Shown here piece by piece: positions 1 through 5,552 of a stretch of 5,586 nucleotides of DNA (position 1 is the first letter of the stretch; every line of letters starts with the position of its first letter). Below the pieces are notes generated by a model. That model saw only the letters and a program-made list of their open reading frames with translations, did no database searches and was not told the origin of the DNA. This stretch comes from an uncultured Microbacterium sp. (lineage in GTDB: Bacteria > Actinomycetota > Actinomycetes > Actinomycetales > Microbacteriaceae): contig CALANM010000177.1 of the NCBI GenBank assembly GCA_937926065.1, positions 1 through 5,586 of the forward strand, given 5' to 3'. A program made the translations under genes and the position numbers.

Positions 1-35
1 CCGGGGACGGGAAGCGCGGGGTCGGAGGGGGTGGC

Positions 36-41
36 TACTGT
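36..41 (+). promoter_or_regulatory. Possible -10 box for a leaderless transcript of the YcaQ-like gene
   Basis: TACTGT fits the actinobacterial TANNNT -10 pattern and ends six bases before the ATG at 48, so transcription would be expected to start at or next to the A of the start codon. No convincing -35 element lies 16 to 18 bases upstream, which is common in GC-rich actinobacteria. The only purine-rich stretch upstream is GGAGGGGG at 24-31, about 16 bases from the ATG and too far for a normal ribosome binding site. Together these favour leaderless translation. This is inference from spacing alone. Confidence 0.35.
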
Positions 42-47
42 CGTCAC

Positions 48-1127
48 ATGCACGTGCTGTCCCGCGATGACGCCCGGCGTCTCGTCGTGCGCGCGCAGCT
101 GCTCGACGCTCAGCGCCCGGGAGACATCGTAGAGGTGGCGGAGCAGCTCGGCTCGATCAAGATCGACCCCACCGCCGTCATCGCGCCGTCCGAGCAGTCG
201 ATCCCGTGGAGCCGGATCGGCTGGTCGTACGAACCCGGCCAGCTGCGCAAGGCGGTCGAGCAGGACCGGCTGCTGTTCGAGTTCGACGGGCACTTCCACG
301 CGTCGAGCCTCATGCCGGCCCTCGTCGCGCGGATGCGAGGGAGGGTGTTCCGCGCCCAGGCGCGCGAATGGCTCGCCGCCAACAAGCGGTTCCGCACCGA
401 CGTGCTCGCGCGCCTGCGGGCGGAAGGACCGCTTCTCGCCTCGCAGATCCCCGACACGAGCCAGGTCGCCCACAGAGACGAGGCGGGCTGGTACGGGTCC
501 AATCAGGTGCCGCGGATGCTGGAGCTGCTCTCGTACCTGGGCGAGGTGGGCATCGTCGGCCGCGAGGGACGCCAGCGCGTCTGGGACATCGGCGAGCGCG
601 TCTACCCCGCCGATCTGCCTGTGCCCTCGTACGAGGAGGCGGAGCGCGAGCTCGAGCGCCGGCGGCTGCAGGCGGCGGGGCTCGCGCGGCAGAAGAGCAG
701 CTGGAGCGGCGTCGGCATGGCGGGCGAGGCGGCGACGGTCGAGGGAAGCACGTGGAAGTGGCGCGTCGATCCCGCGGCTCTCGCCGCCCTCGACGACGAC
801 CCCGGCGGTCGCGTCGCGATCCTCAACCCGTACGACCGCATGCTGTTCGACCGGCCGCGTCTGGTGGAGCTGTTCGACTTCGAGTACGTGCTCGAGCAGT
901 TCAAGCCGGCCTCGCAGCGCCGCTACGGCTACTTCGCGCATCCGATCCTCATCGGCGACCGCTTCGCGGGACTGCTCGACGCGCGGCTCGACAAGAAGAA
1001 GGAGACGCTCGTCGTCTCAGCGGTGCATGAGCTCGTGCCGTTCGACGAGGAGGAGAAGGAGATGGTGGATGCCGAGATCCGCGATCTCGCCGAATGGCTC
1101 GGCGTGGGAGTCGTCGGCCTCCGCTGA
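48..1127 (+). CDS. YcaQ/AlkZ-like (HTH_42) winged-helix DNA glycosylase family protein
   Basis: This 359-residue protein resembles the HTH_42 (formerly DUF1006) superfamily. Characterised members, E. coli YcaQ (AlkX) and Streptomyces AlkZ, are monofunctional DNA glycosylases that unhook interstrand crosslinks or remove bulky alkyl adducts. Family hallmarks are visible. The N-terminus reads LSRDDARRLVVRAQLL (residues 4-19), like the opening helix of YcaQ. A segment LGSIKIDP (34-41) sits where the family has its catalytic Gln-x-Asp or Gln-x-Gln motif, followed by a conserved-looking W54-S55-R56. Near the C-terminus NPYDRMLFDRPR (260-271) matches the SPFD..xWxRxR-type motif, followed by RRYGYFAHPILIGDRFAGLLDARLD, the usual beta-rich end. 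The whole protein appears present. The oddity is K38 in place of the expected Gln, with D40 kept. It may therefore be a divergent subfamily with altered or no glycosylase activity, acting only in DNA binding. The ATG at 48 is chosen because the family N-terminus begins there and a -10-like box fits a leaderless start. It stands alone upstream of a terminator and is unrelated in function to the sugar operon. Family assignment is fairly sure, activity is not. Confidence 0.85.
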   Translation: MHVLSRDDARRLVVRAQLLDAQRPGDIVEVAEQLGSIKIDPTAVIAPSEQSIPWSRIGWSYEPGQLRKAVEQDRLLFEFDGHFHASSLMPALVARMRGRVFRAQAREWLAANKRFRTDVLARLRAEGPLLASQIPDTSQVAHRDEAGWYGSNQVPRMLELLSYLGEVGIVGREGRQRVWDIGERVYPADLPVPSYEEAERELERRRLQAAGLARQKSSWSGVGMAGEAATVEGSTWKWRVDPAALAALDDDPGGRVAILNPYDRMLFDRPRLVELFDFEYVLEQFKPASQRRYGYFAHPILIGDRFAGLLDARLDKKKETLVVSAVHELVPFDEEEKEMVDAEIRDLAEWLGVGVVGLR

Positions 1128-1149
1128 CCCCCCGAGTGACTCCTGCTCC

Positions 1150-1173
1150 CGCCCGCCCTCGTGGCGGGCGTTT
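1150..1173 (+). terminator. Intrinsic terminator after the YcaQ-like gene
   Basis: CGCCCGCC (1150-1157) pairs perfectly with GGCGGGCG (1163-1170), giving an 8-bp all-GC stem with the 5-base loop CTCGT, followed by TTT at 1171-1173. It starts 22 bases past the TGA of the YcaQ-like gene. The T-tract is short, as is usual in GC-rich actinobacteria. It separates the upstream unit from the sugar operon, whose promoter begins six bases later. Confidence 0.75.
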
Positions 1174-1178
1174 CGCGC

Positions 1179-1208
1179 TTGACATGCGGCCGGACTTACT
1201 TTTACGGT
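1179..1208 (+). promoter_or_regulatory. Promoter of the ROK-ABC transporter operon
   Basis: A perfect -35 hexamer TTGACA (1179-1184) is followed after 18 bases by TACGGT (1203-1208), which fits the actinobacterial TANNNT -10 pattern. Transcription would start near 1215, leaving a leader of about 43 bases before the ROK start codon. The -10 choice is less certain than the -35, because the T-rich stretch 1196-1213 offers alternatives such as TTTATT (1208-1213). The promoter lies inside the operator candidate, an arrangement that suits repression by blocking RNA polymerase. Confidence 0.6.
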
Positions 1209-1229
1209 TTATTCACGACTTAACTAAGT
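1193..1229 (+). promoter_or_regulatory. Candidate ROK operator, AT-rich with repeated half-sites
   Basis: This AT-rich island stands out in GC-rich surroundings. The word GACTTA occurs at 1193-1198 and again at 1217-1222. The second copy is part of the inverted repeat ACTTA-AC-TAAGT (1218-1229), two perfect 5-bp arms around a 2-base centre. The outer arms ACTTACTT (1194-1201) and AACTAAGT (1222-1229) also pair as ACTTAnTT/AAnTAAGT. Operators of ROK regulators such as Mlc, NagC and XylR contain T-rich and A-rich half-sites of the TTAnTT/AAnTAA kind. The sites straddle the predicted -10 and transcription start and lie just upstream of the ROK gene, so autoregulation is the simplest reading. Binding is inferred. 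Confidence 0.55.
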
Positions 1230-1245
1230 TCCGAATGCACGCGAC

Positions 1246-1252
1246 GAAGGAG
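1246..1252 (+). promoter_or_regulatory. Ribosome binding site of the ROK regulator gene
   Basis: GAAGGAG is close to the anti-Shine-Dalgarno complement and ends five bases before the ATG at 1258. This fixes the start of the ROK gene there. Confidence 0.8.
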
Positions 1253-1257
1253 TCTCG

Positions 1258-2475
1258 ATGGTGGCACCTCGCGGCCAGACCGACGTCAACCGCACGGCGA
1301 TCCTGGCGCACCTGGGAGCGCACGGCGCGGCTTCGCGTGCCGACCTCGCCCGCGCCCTCGAGGTGTCGCCGGCGCTCGTGACGCAGCTGACGCGCGACCT
1401 GCTGGCCGACGGTCTCATCGAGGAGCGCGCCGTCGCCAGCAGCGGAGGCCGACCCGCCCGCCTGCTCGGGATCGTGTCGCAGGACCTCGCCGCCATCGGC
1501 GTCAAGGTCGCACCCGACCACGTGGCGTTCGTCGAGGTCGGGATCGACGGGGAGGTGCGCCGCACCGATGTGCGCCCCTTCGACGCGGTCTCGCCGCTGG
1601 CCGCCTCGCAGCTGATCGACGCCGTGCGTGCCTTCATCTCGGCCGGGGGCCGCTCGCGGCTCCTCGGCGTCGGCGTCGGCGTTCCCGGCACCGTGGCGCA
1701 GCAGGGCGTCGGCGTCGTCGATTCGACGCAGCTCGGCTGGGTGCAGGTGCCGCTCGGCGAGCTGCTTCGCCGCGCGCTCGAGCTGCCCGTCGTCGTCGAG
1801 AACAACGTCAACGCGCTCAGCGCCGCCGAGCAGCTGTTCGGACAGGGCCGCCGCTTCGATGACGTCCTCGTCGTGACGGTCGGCAACGGCGTCGGCGCGG
1901 GCCTCATCGCCGACGGCGTCATCGTCCGCGGCCGCGCGGGAGGAGCGGGCGACTTCGGCCACGTTCCCGTGCGCGAGGACGGCCCGCTCTGCCAGTGCGG
2001 CAACCGCGGATGCCTCGAGGCCATCGTCGGACAGGGGGCGCTCGTGAACGACGCCCGCTCTCTCCGTCTCCTCGGCCCCGACGAGGGCATCGATCGGCTT
2101 CACGCGCTTGCGGATGCCGGCGACGTCGAGGCGCAGGAGATCTTCGCGCATGCGGGCCACCAGCTCGGTCGGGCCCTGGCCGGCGCGGTCAATCTGCTCG
2201 ACCCCGAGGTCGTCGTGCTGCTCGGTGAAGGCGTGCAGGCGTGGGGGCATTGGGCGACGGCGTTCGATCAGGCGCTGCGCAGCGCGCTCGTGCCGGGCAA
2301 GCGCGGCGTGAGCGTCGTGGTCGAGCAGTGGGACGACGACCGCTGGGCTCAGGGCGCCGCCGCGCTCGTGCTCGCCACGCCCTTCGACGCGCAGGGCGTC
2401 GCGGGCGACCAGGGGCGGCTCGTGCGCGAGCGCCTCGTCGCGGCCGTCGAGAACGCCGCCGGGAGCGCGCGATGA
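1258..2475 (+). CDS. ROK-family transcriptional regulator of the sugar transport operon
   Basis: This 405-residue protein has the standard two-part build of NagC/Mlc/XylR-type ROK regulators. The N-terminal winged helix-turn-helix (about 8-60) includes SRADLARALEVSPALVTQLTR, a typical recognition unit, and is followed by the family linker GGRPARLL (63-70). The ROK domain fills the rest, with the glycine-rich GVGVGVPG (137-144), VGNGVGAG (208-215), H235 in GDFGH, and the zinc motif CQCGNRGCLE (245-254), whose three cysteines with H235 should bind zinc. It is not a kinase: the phosphate-binding DxGxT motif expected near 83-88 is absent, and the catalytic Asp of the ENDxN motif is Asn (E181-N182-N183-V184-N185). 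Sugar binding may remain, which would make it a ligand-responsive repressor or activator. It has a good GAAGGAG site and its own promoter, and its stop overlaps the next start (ATGA at 2472-2475), so it is probably translationally coupled to the permease genes it is likely to control. The inducer is unknown. Confidence 0.93.
   Translation: MVAPRGQTDVNRTAILAHLGAHGAASRADLARALEVSPALVTQLTRDLLADGLIEERAVASSGGRPARLLGIVSQDLAAIGVKVAPDHVAFVEVGIDGEVRRTDVRPFDAVSPLAASQLIDAVRAFISAGGRSRLLGVGVGVPGTVAQQGVGVVDSTQLGWVQVPLGELLRRALELPVVVENNVNALSAAEQLFGQGRRFDDVLVVTVGNGVGAGLIADGVIVRGRAGGAGDFGHVPVREDGPLCQCGNRGCLEAIVGQGALVNDARSLRLLGPDEGIDRLHALADAGDVEAQEIFAHAGHQLGRALAGAVNLLDPEVVVLLGEGVQAWGHWATAFDQALRSALVPGKRGVSVVVEQWDDDRWAQGAAALVLATPFDAQGVAGDQGRLVRERLVAAVENAAGSAR
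2461..2465 (+). promoter_or_regulatory. Ribosome binding site inside the ROK gene for the first permease
   Basis: GGGAG lies in the last codons of the ROK gene, six bases before the ATG at 2472. With the ATGA stop/start overlap it supports this start over upstream in-frame codons, and it allows ribosomes ending the ROK gene to reinitiate on the permease. Confidence 0.6.
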
Positions 2476-3428
2476 CCGCCCTCGGCACGCGTCCCGACGT
2501 CGCGGTGGCCGCGGCATCCGCGGGGCCCGCGACGACTCGGCGCGGGCTCCCGGGCCGTCGCCGCGTGCGGTACGCGCTGACGGTCATGGTGTTCCTGCTG
2601 CCCAGCCTGGTGCCGCTGCTGGCGTTCGTGATCGGGCCGATGATCTCGGCCGCGTGGACGAGCCTGCACTCGTGGAACCTGATCGGGCCGATGTCGTGGG
2701 TCGGCCTCGACAACTACGCGCACCTGTTCACCGACCCTGCGACGCGCGACGCGTTCCTCCACACCGTCTGGTACATCGTCGGCTACCTGCCGATCGTGTA
2801 CGTCGGGGGACTGGCGCTCGCCCTGGCCCTGAACACGCGCCTGCGCGGTCGCGCCGGCCTGCGCGGCATGTACTTCCTGCCGGTCATCACGAGCTGGGTG
2901 GTCGTGGCGCTCGTGTGGCGCTGGCTGCTGAGCCCGAGCAACGGCGTCGTCAACAGCGTGCTCGCCTGGTTCGGCGTCGAAGGGCCCGGCTGGTGGTCGG
3001 ACCCGGCCTGGGCGATGCCGTCGATCATCCTCGCCTCGGCCTGGAAGGATCTGGGCTTCGTCATGGTGATCCTGCTGGCCGGACTCCAGTCGATCAACCC
3101 CGACCTGTACGAGGCGGCTCAGCTCGACGGCGCGGGATGGTGGCGCCGCCTGTTCAGCGTCACGCTGCCGATGCTGTCGCCCTCGACCTTCTTCGTCATC
3201 GTCCTGTCGCTCATCAACGGCTTCCAGGTGTTCGACCAGGTCTATGTCATGACCGGCGGCGGCCCCAACAACTCCAGCCAGGTCGTCGTGCAGCAGGTGT
3301 ACGACCTCACGTTCCGCTACGGCCAGGCGGGCATGGCATCCGCCCTGTCGTGGCTGCTGTTCTTCGTGATCATGCTCGTCACGCTCGTGCAGTTCTACGG
3401 GCAGAAGCGGTGGGTGAACTATGACTAA
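2472..3428 (+). CDS. Sugar ABC transporter permease, MalF/UgpA type
   Basis: This 318-residue inner-membrane subunit would form half of the channel of a carbohydrate importer (CUT1 class). After a polar, Arg-rich cytoplasmic N-terminus (1-33), six hydrophobic segments can be seen at about 34-62, 98-120, 133-154, 184-208, 238-258 and 290-311. WVGLDNYAHLFTD (76-88) is the family's typical first periplasmic motif. The cytoplasmic EAA loop starts at E214 as EAAQLDGAGWWRRLF, then TLPMLSP, with the conserved D219-G220-A221; this loop docks on the ATPase. MTGGGPNN (260-267) after the fifth segment is also typical. The start at 2472 overlaps the ROK stop by four bases. The open frame runs further upstream, but that part lies inside the ROK gene and encodes Arg-rich sequence with no family likeness. 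The 3' end overlaps the second permease gene by eight bases. The transported sugar cannot be read from the sequence. Confidence 0.94.
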   Translation: MTALGTRPDVAVAAASAGPATTRRGLPGRRRVRYALTVMVFLLPSLVPLLAFVIGPMISAAWTSLHSWNLIGPMSWVGLDNYAHLFTDPATRDAFLHTVWYIVGYLPIVYVGGLALALALNTRLRGRAGLRGMYFLPVITSWVVVALVWRWLLSPSNGVVNSVLAWFGVEGPGWWSDPAWAMPSIILASAWKDLGFVMVILLAGLQSINPDLYEAAQLDGAGWWRRLFSVTLPMLSPSTFFVIVLSLINGFQVFDQVYVMTGGGPNNSSQVVVQQVYDLTFRYGQAGMASALSWLLFFVIMLVTLVQFYGQKRWVNYD

Positions 3429-4239
3429 GCCGCTCGCCGCGCGCATCGCGCTGTACGTCGTGCTCATCGTGGGCGCGGTCATCATGGTCTTCCCGTTCGT
3501 GTGGACGGTCGTGACCTCGCTCACGCCGGGCGCCACCCTGACGACGACCCCGCGCCTCATTCCCGAGAACCCGTCGCTGTCGCCCTACATCGAGCTGTTC
3601 GATCGCGTGCCGTTTGCCCGCGTCATCGGCAACTCGCTGCTGATCGCCGTCGTGAGCACGCTGCTGCAGCTGGTCACGAGCGCGATGGCCGCGTACGTGT
3701 TCGCACGGATGCCGTTCCCTGGCCGGGGCGCGCTGTTCGTGCTGTACCTGGCGACCATGATGATCCCGTTCCAGGTGCTCATCGTGCCGCTGTTCGCGGA
3801 GATGAAGACGCTCGGGCTCATCAACACCTATGCGGGGGCGATCCTCCCGACGATCGCGACCGCGTTCGGAGTGTTCCTCCTGCGGCAGGCGATCACGACG
3901 GTGCCGTACGACCTCGACCAGGCCGCCACGCTCGACGGCGCCGGGCACTTCCGGATCTTCGTGCAGATCATCCTGCCGCTCATCCGCCCGGCGCTCGCGA
4001 CCCTCGCCGTGTTCGCGTTCCTCAACACCTGGAACAGCTTCCTGTGGCCGCTGATCATCCTGCGCGACCCGCTGATGCAGACGCTCCCGGTCGCGCTGAC
4101 CAGCCTGCAGGGCCAGTACTCGACGCAGTGGGACGTGCTGATGGCGGGCTCCGTGATCAGCATCATCCCGATGTTCGCCCTCTACGTCTTCGCCCAGAAG
4201 TACATCGTCCAGGGCGTCGCCGGCGCGGGGCTCAAATGA
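3421..4239 (+). CDS. Carbohydrate ABC transporter permease, MalG/UgpE type
   Basis: This 272-residue subunit is the expected partner of the preceding permease and has the usual length for the MalG side. Six membrane segments are visible at about 9-31, 66-95, 105-128, 137-158, 190-212 and 238-260. AAYVFARMPFPGR after segment two and NTWNSFLWPL in segment five are typical of MalG-type proteins. The EAA loop reads DQAATLDGAGHFRIF followed by ILPLIRP. The usual Glu that opens EAA is Gln (Q167), while D172-G173-A174 is intact, so the ATPase contact is probably kept. The start ATG overlaps the stop of the first permease by eight bases (ATGACTAA). There is only a weak purine stretch upstream, so translation is likely coupled, which would help keep the two channel subunits in equal amounts. 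Confidence 0.94.
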   Translation: MTKPLAARIALYVVLIVGAVIMVFPFVWTVVTSLTPGATLTTTPRLIPENPSLSPYIELFDRVPFARVIGNSLLIAVVSTLLQLVTSAMAAYVFARMPFPGRGALFVLYLATMMIPFQVLIVPLFAEMKTLGLINTYAGAILPTIATAFGVFLLRQAITTVPYDLDQAATLDGAGHFRIFVQIILPLIRPALATLAVFAFLNTWNSFLWPLIILRDPLMQTLPVALTSLQGQYSTQWDVLMAGSVISIIPMFALYVFAQKYIVQGVAGAGLK

Positions 4240-4271
4240 CCCGACGCCATCCCTTCACCAACACCCGAATC

Positions 4272-4278
4272 AAAGGAG
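4272..4278 (+). promoter_or_regulatory. Strong ribosome binding site of the sugar-binding lipoprotein gene
   Basis: AAAGGAG is the strongest Shine-Dalgarno match among the transporter genes. It ends 11 bases before the ATG at 4290, slightly far but workable. It lies in the 50-base gap (4240-4289) after the second permease, which otherwise holds no clear promoter or terminator. Independent, strong initiation fits the need for more binding protein than permease. Confidence 0.7.
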
Positions 4279-4289
4279 ATCGCACTCAC

Positions 4290-5552
4290 ATGAACAGCAA
4301 GAAGTCGCTGATCGTCGGCGCCGTCGCCGCCGCAGCGCTCATCGCCGTCACCGGCTGCTCCGCGCAGGGCACGCCGTCGCCGTCCGAACCCGGAGCCGCC
4401 GAGGAGGTGACGATCACCTACGCGAACTTCATCTCCAACGGAGGGAACGAGGAGAACCTGCAGAAGATCGTCGATGCCTTCGAGGCCGCCAACGAGGGCA
4501 TCACGGTCGAGGTCACGACGACCGACTACGCGAACTACTTCACGCAGCTGCAGACCGACCTGGCCGCGGGCACCGAAGCCGACGTGTTCGACGTGGATGC
4601 CGGCGCCTTCGCCAACATCCAGGCGTCGGGCGTGCTCGCTCCGTTCGAGGGCTTCGACGCCTCGGCATACCGCCAGGGCGTGCTCGAGAGCTACGCCGTC
4701 GACGGCGCGCAGTACGGGCTGCCGAGCTCGTTCTCCAACGTCGTCCTCTTCTACAACAAGGACCTGTTCGACGCCGCGGGCGTCGACTACCCGACGGCCG
4801 ACTGGACGTGGGACGACATGAGCACGGCCGCCGAGCAGCTCACCGACGAGAGCGCCGGCGTCTGGGGTCACTACCAGCCGATCTCGTACCACGAGTACTA
4901 CAAGGCCGTGCAGCAGGCCGGCGGCAGCTTCCTCACCGAGGACGGTTCGGCGAGCGCCATCGACTCGGAGGCCGGACGCACCGCGGCGGAGTGGCTGACG
5001 GCGAAGTCGGGCACGGTCATGCCGACCGCCGCCGACGGCGCCGGCACGCCGGACTTCGACACGAACCTCTTCAAGGAGGGGAAGCTGGCGATGTGGACCA
5101 CCGGCATCTGGATGATCGGCCTGGTGGGCGACCTTCCGTTCGAGTGGGACATCGCGGTCGAGCCGGGTGACGCGCAGAAGGCGAGCGCGACGTTCTCGAA
5201 CGCCGTCGTCGTGTCGCAGAACAGCGAGCACAAGGAAGCCGCGCAGAAGTGGGCGGAGTTCCTCACGAGCTCCAAGGAGATGGTCGACGTGCGTCTCAGC
5301 GCCGGCTGGGAGCTTCCGCCGGTGAGCGACGAGTCGCTGCTCGCGCCGTATCTCGAGCAGACGCCGCCCGCCAGCCGCATCGCCGTGTTCGACTCGCTCG
5401 ACAGCGTCGCCGATGCGCCGCAGCTGGGCGCGAACGCGACGCAGATCCAGGATGCCGTCGGCAACGCGCTCGGTGAGATCGCCGCCGGCCGCACCACGGT
5501 CGACGAGGCGATCCCTGCCCTCGCGGCCGAGATCGACGGCCTCCTGCAGTAA
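4290..5552 (+). CDS. Extracellular sugar-binding lipoprotein of the ABC importer (family 1)
   Basis: This 420-residue protein would be secreted, lipid-anchored to the outer face of the membrane, and hand sugar to the permease pair. The signal peptide shows Lys residues (N2-S3-K4-K5), a hydrophobic stretch 7-20 and the lipobox V20-T21-G22-C23, with C23 as the lipidated first residue of the mature protein. A Ser/Pro/Glu-rich linker follows. The rest matches SBP_bac_1 proteins: a TITYANF opening strand, FEAANEGITVEV, LQTDLAAGTEADVFDVDAG, FYNKDLFDAAGVDYP (from F154), TWDDMSTAAEQLT, and GKLAMWTTGIW (264-274), the usual hinge-side motif. Length is typical for the family. The start is fixed by the lipoprotein signal and the AAAGGAG site; the open frame continues far upstream, but only as an out-of-frame reading of the permease gene. 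Several Trp and Tyr residues (for example Y155, W269, W274) could stack on sugar rings, but the ligand is not identifiable. Its gene is last in the cluster, whereas many CUT1 operons put it first. Confidence 0.95.
   Translation: MNSKKSLIVGAVAAAALIAVTGCSAQGTPSPSEPGAAEEVTITYANFISNGGNEENLQKIVDAFEAANEGITVEVTTTDYANYFTQLQTDLAAGTEADVFDVDAGAFANIQASGVLAPFEGFDASAYRQGVLESYAVDGAQYGLPSSFSNVVLFYNKDLFDAAGVDYPTADWTWDDMSTAAEQLTDESAGVWGHYQPISYHEYYKAVQQAGGSFLTEDGSASAIDSEAGRTAAEWLTAKSGTVMPTAADGAGTPDFDTNLFKEGKLAMWTTGIWMIGLVGDLPFEWDIAVEPGDAQKASATFSNAVVVSQNSEHKEAAQKWAEFLTSSKEMVDVRLSAGWELPPVSDESLLAPYLEQTPPASRIAVFDSLDSVADAPQLGANATQIQDAVGNALGEIAAGRTTVDEAIPALAAEIDGLLQ

Noticed and set aside
206..1030. Second plus-strand open frame of 274 codons inside the YcaQ-like gene
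   Set aside because: Arg/Ala-rich shadow frame without family likeness; the overlapping frame at 48-1127 has the HTH_42 motifs.
1094..1381. Small 95-codon open frame spanning the intergenic region into the ROK gene
   Set aside because: It crosses the terminator and the promoter, has no ribosome binding site at its start, and its product is Arg-rich without any motif.
1664..1690. Short GGCGTC tandem-like repeat in the ROK gene
   Set aside because: It simply encodes the conserved Gly/Val loop GVGVGVPG; no sign of a functional DNA repeat.
1213..2517. Long open frame of 434 codons on the minus strand opposite the ROK gene
   Set aside because: It is rich in Arg, Ala, Asp and His with no domain, and mirrors the third-position GC bias of the ROK gene. 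The plus-strand reading has clear helix-turn-helix and zinc motifs.
2349..3560. Open frame of 403 codons on the minus strand opposite the first permease gene
   Set aside because: Low-complexity His/Arg/Asp-rich product with no recognisable domain, spanning parts of three real genes; a typical shadow frame in GC-rich DNA.
3501..4289. In-frame upstream extension of the sugar-binding protein, 263 codons
   Set aside because: It is an out-of-frame reading of the second permease gene, Pro/Arg-rich and without motifs. The lipoprotein signal peptide and ribosome binding site place the true start at 4290.
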